DNA of 27,870 bases from JANMMJ01 sp964543235 (GCA_964543235.1 CAZIXE010000044.1:1-27870), one strand, 5' to 3'. Numbered from the stretch's first letter, positions 8,101-17,437 are shown. Numbers and translations are program-made. Notes: a model not told the origin generated them from the letters alone.

Positions 8101-10062
8101 ATGAACCGCGAATTCCTGGAACTCTACAACCGCGAACTTCACCTTCTCCACGAGAATGCCAAGGAGTTTGCGGAGGAGTTTCCCGGAATTGCCGAAAGGC
8201 TTGGTGGCCTGATTGAGGGCAACATCGACCCGATGATATCGGGACTGCTGGAAGGCGCTGCATTCCTGGCCGCGAGGGTGCAACTCAAGATCAAGCACGA
8301 GTATCCCGAATTCACCAACAATCTGCTCGAGCAGCTGTTGCCTCACTATCTCGCACCGACACCGTCAGTGGCGCTACTGCAAGTGGCGCCGCCCTACGGC
8401 GAGCCGAACCTCAAGGATGGCATCAGGATTGGTAGCGGGGCGTTCGCCGAAGCGCGATTTGTCGAGCGGGAGCGGCGGATTGCATGCAAGTACCAGCTCA
8501 TCTCCGGCATCATGCTGTGGCCCTTCGAACTGGTGCAGGCCGAGTACTACGCCTCCCCTTCGGGCCTGCAGGCGTTGGGGCTCGAGGCCGGCCCAGGAAC
8601 GGTCTCGGGGATGCGGCTAACACTGCTCAGGCGGACGCTGGCACGCAGGGAGGACGAGCCTCAGGAAAAGGCGGCTCGACTCAAGACAGAGGGCTGGATC
8701 AGCAAATGCCGTACCAATGAGTTGCCATTTCACATCATCTGCAGCGAGAGCGACGCCGTGCGCATCTACGAGATGCTATTCGCGCATACGGCGGACGTCA
8801 AACTGCGCTATCTGAACGAGTCCGGCGATCCGGTCCTGTTGCAATTGCCTCGCGACTGTCTGCAGCAAGCCGGCCTTGCGGAGGACGAGTCACTGTTCCT
8901 CTCGGACGTCCGCCTGTTCAAGGGTTTCGACCTGTTGCGCGAGTACTTCGTTTTTCCGCAGAAGTTTCTTGCCTTCAAACTGACCGGGCTGAGAGAGGCG
9001 CTGTCGCGGGTGCAGGCGAACAGCGTCGACATCCTGTTCAGCTTCAATCACGGCGATCCGCGACTGGCGGCGGCTATCCGGCCCAATTGCTTTGCACTTT
9101 ACGCGGCTCCGGCCGTCAATCTGTTCGAACTGACGACGGCGAGGGTGCCGACGCGCACGAATGAACACGAGCATCACATTGTTGTCGACCGCACCCGCAT
9201 GCTCGACTTTGAGCCTCACAGGATCGTCAAGGTCTTTGCGCATTACGCGGGCAGCGGAGAGAAGACCGAGGTTTATCCTCTCTATTCGGCGCCTCCGGCA
9301 GGCCTGTCTGAATCGGAAGCGATCTTCTACACCGTGCGGCGGCTACCGCGCCGCCGGTCCAAGGAAGAACTGCGCAACTCGGGAACGACGAGTTATGTCG
9401 GGAGCGAAATGTTCCTGATGCTGACCAACCAGGGCATGATCGAGGATGCCGGAATCTCCGAGATCAGCGTGCGCGCACTTTGCTCGAACCGGCACCTGAC
9501 GGAGCATCTGCCCGTGGGCAAGGGTGGGGCCGATTTCATCCTGGAGGACAAGACCAATCTCACCGTCTCATGCGTGGCAGGGCCAACAAAACCCATGGAA
9601 GCGATCGTGACGGCCCTCCGGCGAAGTGACGATTTGAGCCCGCGCGGCACAACAGCGTGGCGACTGATCAGCCTTCTGAGCCTCAATCATCTGGGGATAA
9701 CCGGACGGGGAACAGACAATTCGGCTGCGTCGCTTCGGGAGCTCCTGTCACTGTTCTGCAGTGCGTCCGATGCTGCTGCCGAGCGCCGCATCCGCGGCAT
9801 TCTGGCCGTCGAGCACCGACCCGTCGTCCGCCGTATCCGCCAGGACAACGGCACCGGGGTCGTGAGGGGCATTGAGATCATTGTCACGCTCGACGAGAAG
9901 GCATTCGAAGGCAGCGGCGTGTTTCTCTTCGGTGCCGTCCTGGACCGGTTTTTCACCGAGTATGCGCCGGTCAACAATGCCGTCCAGACCGTGATCCGCT
10001 CAACCGAGCGCGGTGAAATCATGCGGTGGCCACCGCGGCTTGGCCAGAGGATCGAGCTGTGA
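8101..10062 (+). CDS. tssF: T6SS baseplate protein TssF
   Basis: TssF (ImpG/VasA) is the large baseplate wedge subunit that works with TssG and TssE around the VgrG hub. The 653-aa product begins MNREFLELYNRELHLL and continues EFAEEFPGIAERLG and FLAARVQLKIKHEYPEFTNNLLEQLLPHYL, the conserved TssF opening. Later family segments include LFKGFDLLREYFVFPQKFLAF (about 277-297), FSFNHGDPRLA, and GRGTEISVTLDEKAF-like sequence near the end (GIEIIVTLDEKAFEGSG). I chose the ATG at 8101 because the open frame upstream of it overlaps tssE and shows no similarity. Its stop codon overlaps the tssG start. Confidence 0.96.
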   Translation: MNREFLELYNRELHLLHENAKEFAEEFPGIAERLGGLIEGNIDPMISGLLEGAAFLAARVQLKIKHEYPEFTNNLLEQLLPHYLAPTPSVALLQVAPPYGEPNLKDGIRIGSGAFAEARFVERERRIACKYQLISGIMLWPFELVQAEYYASPSGLQALGLEAGPGTVSGMRLTLLRRTLARREDEPQEKAARLKTEGWISKCRTNELPFHIICSESDAVRIYEMLFAHTADVKLRYLNESGDPVLLQLPRDCLQQAGLAEDESLFLSDVRLFKGFDLLREYFVFPQKFLAFKLTGLREALSRVQANSVDILFSFNHGDPRLAAAIRPNCFALYAAPAVNLFELTTARVPTRTNEHEHHIVVDRTRMLDFEPHRIVKVFAHYAGSGEKTEVYPLYSAPPAGLSESEAIFYTVRRLPRRRSKEELRNSGTTSYVGSEMFLMLTNQGMIEDAGISEISVRALCSNRHLTEHLPVGKGGADFILEDKTNLTVSCVAGPTKPMEAIVTALRRSDDLSPRGTTAWRLISLLSLNHLGITGRGTDNSAASLRELLSLFCSASDAAAERRIRGILAVEHRPVVRRIRQDNGTGVVRGIEIIVTLDEKAFEGSGVFLFGAVLDRFFTEYAPVNNAVQTVIRSTERGEIMRWPPRLGQRIEL

Positions 10063-11075
10063 AGCGGATCGACTCACTGCGCCAATACCCCGAGTCATGC
10101 GATTTTCTCGATATCATGCGATGGCTCGAACGGAGCCATCCCGAGAAACCCCGGATCGGCGACAGCAGCGCGCGAGACGAAGAGATCGCCATTCTTGGCC
10201 AGCCGCCCTACGTCGAGTTTCCCGCTTCCAACATTGAGACATTCAGTGTTGACGCGCTCGGACGATACCGGGTGATTAGCAAATTTCTGGGATTGCTCGG
10301 ACCGCAGGGTGCACTGCCGCTCCATACCAGCTACGAGGCGCGGCACTGGGCGGACATGCGGGACGAGTCGTTTGCACGGTTTCTCGATATCTTCAATCAC
10401 CGGTTTCAACAGCTGTTCTTCCGGGCCTGGTCCAATGCAAGGCCGGCGGGCCAATTCGACCGGCCGTCCGAAGACCGCTTTGCCGACTATATCGGCACAA
10501 CCATCGGCGTCGGGACCAGCTCATTCCGCAATCGCGACAGCCTTCACGATTTCGCCAAGATCGCCGTCGCGGGTCTGCTTTCACCGGCGGTCAAGAGCGC
10601 TTCGCGGCTGCGGGCCATGCTACAGTATCTGTTTCGCGCCGAGGTGGCAGTCGAACAGTTCGTGGGCATGTGGATGCCGCTGGAGAAGCAGGACCAGACT
10701 TCGCTCTCCGGCCTGAATGCAGCACTGGGGAAAGATACGATTCTGGGCTCGTCGGTGTTCAGCCTGCAGGACAAATTCAGGATCAGGATCAGAGCACGTT
10801 CGCTGGAGGAATATGAAAGCTTCCTTCCAAACGGGATGCATTGTGACAGGCTCGCCGACTCAGTCTCGTTCTACCTTGGCAACGTACTGGCCTTCGAGGT
10901 CGCTCTCGGGCTGCCTGAAACCGAGACCCGCCCTTTGCGGCTTGGACAATTCGGGCGGCTCGGCTGGACGAGCTGGCTGAAGGCGCGCGACAGGACTGCG
11001 GTCGCTGTGCTGCGGTGGGATTGCCGGTTCCATCCTGTCGAACGCCGCTCCGATTCACAGGGCGGCGGGCAATAG
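10059..11075 (+). CDS. tssG: T6SS baseplate protein TssG
   Basis: TssG (ImpH/VasB) joins two TssF copies in the baseplate wedge. The 338-aa product shows DFLDIMRWLERSHPEKPRIG near the start, IGQPPYVEFP-like sequence (ILGQPPYVEFPASNIE), FLGLLGPQGALPLHTSYEA, FLDIFNHRFQQLFFRAW, and a C-terminal LGQFGRLGWTSWL, all typical of the family. I chose the GTG at 10059, which overlaps the tssF stop in GTGA and has AGAGG eight bases upstream; a GTG at 10026 would add eleven residues. The operon continues with clpV 22 bases later. Confidence 0.95.
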   Translation: MKRIDSLRQYPESCDFLDIMRWLERSHPEKPRIGDSSARDEEIAILGQPPYVEFPASNIETFSVDALGRYRVISKFLGLLGPQGALPLHTSYEARHWADMRDESFARFLDIFNHRFQQLFFRAWSNARPAGQFDRPSEDRFADYIGTTIGVGTSSFRNRDSLHDFAKIAVAGLLSPAVKSASRLRAMLQYLFRAEVAVEQFVGMWMPLEKQDQTSLSGLNAALGKDTILGSSVFSLQDKFRIRIRARSLEEYESFLPNGMHCDRLADSVSFYLGNVLAFEVALGLPETETRPLRLGQFGRLGWTSWLKARDRTAVAVLRWDCRFHPVERRSDSQGGGQ

Positions 11076-11097
11076 TACAAACGGGAGGGTCGACGTT

Positions 11098-13734
11098 ATG
11101 GCCGACATCAGCCTTGAGACAGTTACTGGCAAACTCAACCAAATCGGCTACGACACGTTCATGCAGGCCCTGCGCCAGGCGAAAGGTGCCGGAAACCGCT
11201 ATGTGGAGCTGGCGCACTGGCTGCTCAAGATCGTGCAAATGGACCGGACCGATGTGTCGCTGACCGCCGACAAGTTCAAGCTTGACCGGGGGCGCCTCCT
11301 GACCGACCTGCAGAATGCGGTCTCCGGCTTCGCAATCAACAAGACAGAAATGCCTGCCATCTCCGACAATGTCATCGACGCTCTTGACCGCGCCTGGCAC
11401 TACGCGACGCTGCTATTCGGCGAGGTGCAGATCCGCACCGGACATGTCCTCACTGCTACCCTCAAGGAACCAAGGCTCAGCCGCTCGCTCGCGGAGCTTT
11501 CCAAGGAGTTTCGCAAGATCGATGTCGAGATCCTTACCAATGAGCACCGCAAGATCTGGAAGGATTCGCGCGAAGAAAACATGCAGCCGATGGACGGTTC
11601 CGGAATTGTGGGGCAGGGGGCCGCCCACGCCGCTGCAGCCACCGGGCAGAAGGGAACCACTGCGCTCGACCGGTTTGCCATCGACCTTACACAAAGGGCG
11701 GCGTCCGGCGAGATGGACCCCATCGTGGGGCGCGACGAGGAGATCCGCCAAGTGATCGACGTGCTGATGCGGCGGCGCCAGAACAATCCGATTCTTACCG
11801 GCGAAGCCGGAGTCGGCAAGACGGCAGTGGTCGAAGGCTTCGCGCAACGGATCGCGGCGGGCGATGTTCCTCCGGCCCTGCGGGGGAACAAGCTTTATGC
11901 GCTCGACATCGGGCTCATGCAGGCGGGAGCGTCGATGAAGGGTGAATTCGAACAGCGGCTGCGCTCGGTGATAGATCAGGTCCAGGCATCGCCGATCCCG
12001 ATCATCCTGTTCATTGACGAAGCGCATACGTTGATTGGGGCAGGAGGTGCGGCCGGAACAGGCGACGCTGCCAATCTGCTCAAGCCGGCGCTGGCGCGCG
12101 GCACGCTCAAGACAATCGCCGCCACAACATGGTCAGAGTATCGCCAGCACATCGAAAAGGACCCCGCCCTGACCCGGCGTTTCCAGCCCATTCAGATTGG
12201 CGAGCCGGCGATCGACAGGTGTTGTGACATGATGCGCGGACTGCTCGGTCCCATGGAACAGCATCACAAGGTGCACATCTCGGATTCCGCAGTTGTGGCA
12301 GCGGTGAGGCTTTCGAGCCGCTACATTCCGTCCCGACAGCTGCCGGACAAGGCGGTAAGTCTTCTCGACACCGCGGCGGCGCGGGTGGCGGTGTCGCAAA
12401 CGGCAACACCAGCAGCGGTCGAGGATGCACGGGTGGCAATCGCCGCACGGGAAAAGGAACTCGCAGCATTGCGGCGGGAGCGCGACATCGGTGCTGCGGA
12501 CGAGGAGCGGATTGCCGAAGTCGAGTCGACGCTCAGTGCTCTGAGAGACAAGCTCACCAGCCTGGAAGGCGAGTGGGTGGCTGAGAAAGCCCTGGTTGAT
12601 GAAGTCATGACACTCCGCAAGGCCGTCACCGAAGGCGGCGAGGAGGCTGCTCCGGCGCGCGAGAACCTGGCCAGAGTCATCGCCCAGCTCGATGGCATCG
12701 CGCCAGAGAAACGCATGATATATCCTTATGTGGACGAGCAATCGGTTGCTGCGGTTGTGTCCGACTGGACTGGCATTCCGGTGGGCCGGATGGTCCGGGA
12801 CGAAGTCCAGACCATCCTCAATCTCTCCGATATTCTTGGCAAACGAGTGGTTGGCCAGGATCATGGTCTGAGGATGATTGCCAAACGGATCGAGACGAAC
12901 CGCGCCAAGCTCGACAATCCAAACAAGCCGATCGGAGTCTTCATGCTGGCCGGACCTTCGGGTGTGGGCAAGACCGAGACGGCACTGGCGCTGGCGGAAG
13001 CGCTCTATGGTGGTGAGCAGAACATGATTGCCATCAACATGTCGGAGTTCCAGGAGGCGCACACGGTGTCGACGCTCAAGGGCGCTCCTCCCGGCTATGT
13101 CGGTTATGGCGAGGGCGGGCGGCTGACCGAGGCGGTACGGCGCAAGCCCTACAGTGTCGTGTTGCTGGATGAGGTCGAGAAAGCGCATCCGGACGTGCAT
13201 GAGATCTTCTTCCAGGTCTTTGACAAGGGCGTCATGGAAGACGGTTCGGGGCGGCGCATCGACTTCAAGAACACACTGATCATCCTCACCACCAATGTGG
13301 GGACTGAACTTATCATGCAGGCGGCGGCGCGTGGCGCCGAACGTCCTGATCCAGAACAGCTCTCGGCCGATCTCAAGCCTTATCTGCTCCAGGCCTTCCC
13401 TCCGGCGCTCCTCGGACGGATCGTAACCATTCCCTACTATCCCCTTTCCGGGGATATGCTGGCCGGCATCGTGCGGCTACAGTTGGATCGCATCGCCACA
13501 CGGATTGCCGACAACCACAATGCTCAATTCACATATGATGAAGCGGTGGTGGAGCGGATCGTAGCGAAGTGTAACGACCCGGACTCGGGCGGCAGAATGG
13601 TTGACAACATCGTGACCAACACCTTGCTGCCAGCCCTGTCGCGGCAGATTCTCAACAAGGCGATGGCGGGAGAAGAGATCAGGGAGGCGCGGGTCGAGGT
13701 GAAGGACGGAGAGTTCGGATATGTGGTGTCATGA
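11098..13734 (+). CDS. clpV: T6SS sheath-disassembly AAA+ ATPase ClpV (TssH)
   Basis: ClpV is a Clp/Hsp100 ATPase that disassembles the contracted TssB/TssC sheath so that its subunits can be reused. The 878-aa product has a Clp-N domain (about 1-150), a first nucleotide-binding domain with GEAGVGKT (235-242) and ILFIDEAH (about 302-309), and a helical middle domain (about 420-520). The second domain has GPSGVGKT (619-626) and VVLLDEVEKAHPDV (about 685-698). Both ATPase sites look intact. The start has GGGAGG nine bases upstream. It is the last core T6SS gene on this strand; 61 bases later the accessory genes begin with their own strong ribosome site. Confidence 0.97.
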   Translation: MADISLETVTGKLNQIGYDTFMQALRQAKGAGNRYVELAHWLLKIVQMDRTDVSLTADKFKLDRGRLLTDLQNAVSGFAINKTEMPAISDNVIDALDRAWHYATLLFGEVQIRTGHVLTATLKEPRLSRSLAELSKEFRKIDVEILTNEHRKIWKDSREENMQPMDGSGIVGQGAAHAAAATGQKGTTALDRFAIDLTQRAASGEMDPIVGRDEEIRQVIDVLMRRRQNNPILTGEAGVGKTAVVEGFAQRIAAGDVPPALRGNKLYALDIGLMQAGASMKGEFEQRLRSVIDQVQASPIPIILFIDEAHTLIGAGGAAGTGDAANLLKPALARGTLKTIAATTWSEYRQHIEKDPALTRRFQPIQIGEPAIDRCCDMMRGLLGPMEQHHKVHISDSAVVAAVRLSSRYIPSRQLPDKAVSLLDTAAARVAVSQTATPAAVEDARVAIAAREKELAALRRERDIGAADEERIAEVESTLSALRDKLTSLEGEWVAEKALVDEVMTLRKAVTEGGEEAAPARENLARVIAQLDGIAPEKRMIYPYVDEQSVAAVVSDWTGIPVGRMVRDEVQTILNLSDILGKRVVGQDHGLRMIAKRIETNRAKLDNPNKPIGVFMLAGPSGVGKTETALALAEALYGGEQNMIAINMSEFQEAHTVSTLKGAPPGYVGYGEGGRLTEAVRRKPYSVVLLDEVEKAHPDVHEIFFQVFDKGVMEDGSGRRIDFKNTLIILTTNVGTELIMQAAARGAERPDPEQLSADLKPYLLQAFPPALLGRIVTIPYYPLSGDMLAGIVRLQLDRIATRIADNHNAQFTYDEAVVERIVAKCNDPDSGGRMVDNIVTNTLLPALSRQILNKAMAGEEIREARVEVKDGEFGYVVS

Positions 13735-13795
13735 AGAGCGACAACGGCGCAACTGCCACGCATGCACGACATCGCTTTAGGCAGGAGGTCTTCGC

Positions 13796-14830
13796 ATGTC
13801 CACGGAGTTAGGCCAGCAGCAATGTAGCATCTACGGCCCGGTATTCGATGCAATCGACAAGCGATTGCGCGAGCGCTACCGCATCCAACTCAAAGACCAT
13901 ATCGGCAATGTTGTCGTTCCGGAAGCTACCGGAACAATCGACCCGAGCATGGGCGGCGTTTACAAGGGACTTGGCGGCCAGCGGGAAATCACGCTGCCAG
14001 GATATACGCGGCAAGGCAAGTTCCTCGAAGGCAAGACAACGCTCCAAGGGATCACGTTTCCGCCGAAAGATTTCCAGCGACTTCTTGATCTGTTCAAGAA
14101 TGCGTCAAACTCCAAAGGGGAGTCGGCATTCCACTATCATCCGCTTAAGGCGTCTCCTGGCGGGTCAAAGATCGCCATGCTGCTGAATTACGCAGAGCAG
14201 ATTGCCTACGGCAACCTGCTCGGCCTCTCCTATGAGCAAACGAAAGTGGGCCTGACCAAAGCGACGGAGAAGAAGGCGTGGGGCTTCCGCGAGATCGCCG
14301 ACATCTACAATGTCGAGGTCGGCCCGCTCGAAGCAGCGAAGACGAACTATGCCGGCAAGGATCGCTTCAGTATGAAGTTCGGGCAGGTTCCGGGCAACTA
14401 TGCCCGCCGCATCGATATTTCCTCCCTGCATGTGGCCCTGACGCCCGAGGCCTGCAACATCCATATCGACGATGTCGGTTTTGTGCTGAGGGGTCCCAAG
14501 TCCGTCGTCGGACTCACACCCGACTTCGTCCAGCATCTGGTGAACGAGCTGTTGTGGAAGTCGCTGCTGCGCGACTGGCTGGTGGAGAAGTATGGAGATA
14601 CCTCGGCGCCGGTATGGGCGGTCGAGCACCTGTCGCTGATGTTGCCGAGCTCCGATACAAAATACGCCACTGTAGCGGGGGTCAAACTCGATGTCGGACA
14701 GTTGCAGCTCACGGCCGCGTTCGATTTCGGATGCAAGTGCCTGGCATCGGAACGACTGTCGATTGATGAGCGCGTGGTGCCGATCACCGAGGGGAAATCT
14801 ATCGGCTTCGGGATTTCGAGGAGCTTCTGA
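13796..14830 (+). CDS. Unrecognised 344-aa protein in the T6SS accessory block
   Basis: I do not recognise this family. It starts at an ATG with an ideal AGGAGG site (13783-13788, spacing 7), so it is clearly translated. No signal peptide or membrane segment is visible and the composition suggests a soluble globular protein. The N-terminal part has a glycine-rich stretch with GGVYKGLGGQREITLPGY. The middle has a helical region (SKIAMLLNYAEQIAYGNLLGL). The C-terminal half contains EACNIHIDDVGFVLRGP and a tryptophan-bearing helix (HLVNELLWKSLLRDWLVEKYG). Two cysteines lie close together in FGCKCLAS near the end. Its place after clpV and ahead of a PAAR gene suggests a T6SS effector, a loading factor or an accessory protein, with no basis to choose. 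Confidence 0.75.
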   Translation: MSTELGQQQCSIYGPVFDAIDKRLRERYRIQLKDHIGNVVVPEATGTIDPSMGGVYKGLGGQREITLPGYTRQGKFLEGKTTLQGITFPPKDFQRLLDLFKNASNSKGESAFHYHPLKASPGGSKIAMLLNYAEQIAYGNLLGLSYEQTKVGLTKATEKKAWGFREIADIYNVEVGPLEAAKTNYAGKDRFSMKFGQVPGNYARRIDISSLHVALTPEACNIHIDDVGFVLRGPKSVVGLTPDFVQHLVNELLWKSLLRDWLVEKYGDTSAPVWAVEHLSLMLPSSDTKYATVAGVKLDVGQLQLTAAFDFGCKCLASERLSIDERVVPITEGKSIGFGISRSF

Positions 14831-14935
14831 CTGGCATGTGCGTCGACTTCATTTGCGTGACCGCGCCACCTGCAGCCGGCAAGCGGCGGAGGGCCACCGT
14901 CGAGGGCTGGAAGACGAGGGGCGGCTAAACAGTAC

Positions 14936-15931
14936 ATGCCGTCCCCCAATGCTGAAATCATCGATGCCTATTTCGGGTACGACACCTACGACTGGGCCGC
15001 AGAATTGCAACGCCGGGCGCGGCTCTATCACCGGAGGTATTACGGCCCGATCAGGAACGCTTTCGGTGTCTATGACGACGGCCTGAGCTGGCGCGTCGAT
15101 CTGCTCGACGGCATCAGCGCCGACGTCGATGATGCGTTTCGCATGGTTGCTAATGGCCAGAAAGTGGACAAGAACCAATTCAAGGTGGTCCTCGAGCTCT
15201 TCGAGACAGCGAGTGACTGCGTTGAATACGAAGTTGAGATGTTCGAGGGCATGATGGCGCTGGGTCTTGCCTCGGGCTTCCTGCCTTTCGTTCGCATGTT
15301 TCCCTATCGCGAGCTGGCGCAGGAACTTCAAGCCTATCAGGCCGCGTTACGGAGTCTTGAAGCGGCCCTCGAGAAGGCGCGGCGCAAGGAGACCGAAGCC
15401 TATATCGACAAGGGCATTGATGTTCTACAGGGCATCATCACCTTCGCCTTCCCGGAGATTGCCCTGGCCAAGGAAATCGCGCTGGGCTTTGGCGGGCTGT
15501 TTGCAGATTCGCGGCTCGGCCCGCAGGGCCCGGATGCTTCCAAGATCGTGCGTACTACTGCCACCACGCTGAAGGATCCGATTGCCAAAGTCACGAAGAT
15601 GTCGGAGTCGATGCAAAAGGTTGCCAAGGGTGCTGCAAAAGTGAACGCGGTCTATGATGTCGTCAATCTTGATGAAATCAAAGCAGCCCGGGCGTCGGTA
15701 AAGGACATCGAGGCGGCGATCGAAACCGAGAAGAAGGTTCACAGACGACTGGTCGAGGACATCTGGAACAAGTGGGCACTTCGGGTGTGGAATTTCAAGC
15801 AGAGCCTTGAACGCGCCAACAAGGCGCTCGAAGAATCGCGCAACCACGCACAGGAACTGCGCAGCGCACTTGCGGAGCAACGGGAGATTGCCAATTTCCG
15901 GGGAGCTGTGAGATGGCGGGTCAACCGCTGA
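14936..15931 (+). CDS. Helical 331-aa protein with central hydrophobic region; candidate pore-forming effector
   Basis: No family recognised. The predicted fold is almost all helix: a charged helix at about 125-157, a hydrophobic stretch at about 160-190 (VLQGIITFAFPEIALAKEIA then LGFGGLF), then a long charged, coiled-coil-like region at about 245-315. A hydrophobic segment between two long amphipathic helices is the general plan of alpha-helical pore-forming toxins, so a membrane-active T6SS cargo is possible. There is no signal peptide, as expected for T6SS cargo. The ribosome site is poor (GAGGGG about 16 bases upstream), and 105 non-coding bases separate it from the preceding gene. No obvious immunity gene sits beside it. 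The function is inference. Confidence 0.7.
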   Translation: MPSPNAEIIDAYFGYDTYDWAAELQRRARLYHRRYYGPIRNAFGVYDDGLSWRVDLLDGISADVDDAFRMVANGQKVDKNQFKVVLELFETASDCVEYEVEMFEGMMALGLASGFLPFVRMFPYRELAQELQAYQAALRSLEAALEKARRKETEAYIDKGIDVLQGIITFAFPEIALAKEIALGFGGLFADSRLGPQGPDASKIVRTTATTLKDPIAKVTKMSESMQKVAKGAAKVNAVYDVVNLDEIKAARASVKDIEAAIETEKKVHRRLVEDIWNKWALRVWNFKQSLERANKALEESRNHAQELRSALAEQREIANFRGAVRWRVNR

Positions 15932-16009
15932 ATCGCCATGTGCATATTGCGCTTGAGGCACTGCAGCAGTTGTGCTCACTTCGGTCAGGGCCGGCATGGG
16001 AGAACAGGT

Positions 16010-16321
16010 ATGGCGCGTAGTATTTCTGGATCGGTGGGGCTGGGTGGCGTCAACCGCAAGACTGATTCCATGACCGTGCAGGAGCTCCTCAACAATGTTG
16101 CACCGGAGGAGGGTGGGCCCATTCCCGCTCTCAAGGTGGATGGCTTGCCATGGCAAAAGACAATTGCGGCCATCAAGACATTTCAGCGCGAACAGTGCGG
16201 GTTCACGACCCCCGACGGAAGGGTTGATCCCAACGGGCGAACGCTGGCGAGGCTCAATGAGTTCGATGACGCCCAGGCTCATGTGCATTCCGTGAGACCG
16301 GGTCGGTATTTCCTTGTCTGA
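16010..16321 (+). CDS. Small peptidoglycan-binding-like protein
   Basis: This 103-aa protein resembles PG_binding_1-type repeats: MTVQELLNNVAP, then LKVDGLPWQKTIAAIKTFQRE and DGRVDPNGRTLARLN, which is the usual order of repeat helix, VDG turn, TIAAI-FQ helix and closing segment. Such domains bind peptidoglycan in cell-wall enzymes and phage or T6SS cargo. Here the domain stands alone with no catalytic domain and no signal peptide. I chose the ATG at 16010, preceded by GGGAGA at 15998-16003; the frame stays open further upstream (from 15938) but with weaker support. The next gene follows after 18 bases, so the two are probably made together and may work as a pair, with this one acting as a wall-targeting subunit. 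Confidence 0.75.
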   Translation: MARSISGSVGLGGVNRKTDSMTVQELLNNVAPEEGGPIPALKVDGLPWQKTIAAIKTFQREQCGFTTPDGRVDPNGRTLARLNEFDDAQAHVHSVRPGRYFLV

Positions 16322-16339
16322 GCCGGCAAGGGGCAGACG

Positions 16340-17260
16340 ATGGGCGCTACGGCGATTGCGACCAATCTCAGTCAGGCGCTTTCCGACGCGGTCAAGGCAT
16401 ACTTTGCCAAGTTTTCGGTGCTTCCGCCGCGCAATCTCAGAGTCGACGCGACGGTGGTTCTCGGCGGGCCAAAAAGCCTTGAGAACCTCATGGACGCCAT
16501 GCTCGCTGCAAAGCAGCAGAAGGAATTCGTGGTCATTACCCATGGCTTCGAGGACGGTAGCGGCCTGTTCCTGAAGCTGGCTACGCGGGCCGGCTCGGCA
16601 GTGGGCGCGCAGGTCAAGTTCGACATACTGACCCGGCTCATGACGATCGCAGCCCGGGACCCGCTTAAGGTCCTGCCTGACGACCTGACCAAGCTCGATA
16701 TCACAGAGAAGGAAATCGAGCGCCTGATCGACAAGATGAAGAAACTTCAAGCACTTGGCATCACCGCGATCGAGTTTCGTGGCTGCAACCTGGGGCGCAA
16801 TGTGAGTTCGGTGGCGGAGTTTCGCAAATTCTTCGGCGCCGCGAGTTTCGGCGCCCCGAAGTTGCACAGCTTTTTCGGAACAGGTCCAGCTAAGGCGGGA
16901 TCGGATATCCTGAAGGTCCATGCGAAAGCGCACACAGATCCAACTGTCACCTATACGCAGATGCTGGGCGGCAAACCCTGCCATTGCTGTATCGGCCTCG
17001 ACGAGCATCGCAAGCCGATGAATGGCCATGTCGTGGCCGAGGATCTTGCCACTATCGACAAGTGGATCCAGGCCAACTTCAGCCCGACGGCAACGCTTGG
17101 CAGCGACTCCACCCTGCCAACCCACGGGCTCTGGTTCTTCCCGCCGATCGATCCCAATGACTTGTTTGCGTCCCTGCCCGACCCGCGGCCCATGTTTCCC
17201 CTCGGCGTGGACGCACAGGGGAAGAACGAGTATGCATTGAACGTTGTGTACTCGCCTTAG
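16340..17260 (+). CDS. 306-aa protein with clan CD (caspase-like) His-Gly / Gly-Cys motif pair; candidate effector
   Basis: I cannot assign a family with certainty. Two motifs stand out: EFVVITHGFEDGSGL with His68-Gly69 after a hydrophobic strand, and ITAIEFRGCNLGRN with Cys149 after a second strand. This layout of strand-His-Gly and strand-x-Gly-Cys is that of clan CD cysteine peptidases and the related CHAT and DUF4347 domains. About 80 residues separate the two, including a charged helical insertion (about 105-140). Further on, GKPCHCCIGLDEH holds three cysteines (214, 216, 217) near two histidines and may bind metal. There is no signal peptide. It lies 18 bases after the peptidoglycan-binding-like gene and upstream of PAAR. 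A peptidase or related hydrolase delivered by the T6SS is my inference; a non-catalytic homologue is equally possible. Confidence 0.7.
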   Translation: MGATAIATNLSQALSDAVKAYFAKFSVLPPRNLRVDATVVLGGPKSLENLMDAMLAAKQQKEFVVITHGFEDGSGLFLKLATRAGSAVGAQVKFDILTRLMTIAARDPLKVLPDDLTKLDITEKEIERLIDKMKKLQALGITAIEFRGCNLGRNVSSVAEFRKFFGAASFGAPKLHSFFGTGPAKAGSDILKVHAKAHTDPTVTYTQMLGGKPCHCCIGLDEHRKPMNGHVVAEDLATIDKWIQANFSPTATLGSDSTLPTHGLWFFPPIDPNDLFASLPDPRPMFPLGVDAQGKNEYALNVVYSP

Positions 17261-17437
17261 TGAAACAGGACCGAATACGGATACGGCTTTCGACATACTC
17301 GCATAGCCAGTGACCTGATTCCGGCGAGACTTTGCGCTCGCTCCCGATCCCAAATGGCCGCCGGTGCCGACAGACTGCTTCGAGTTCCTCCCAATCCTGG
17401 GATGTTCCTGCACAGCGAGATCGGCTATGGTCAAGCT

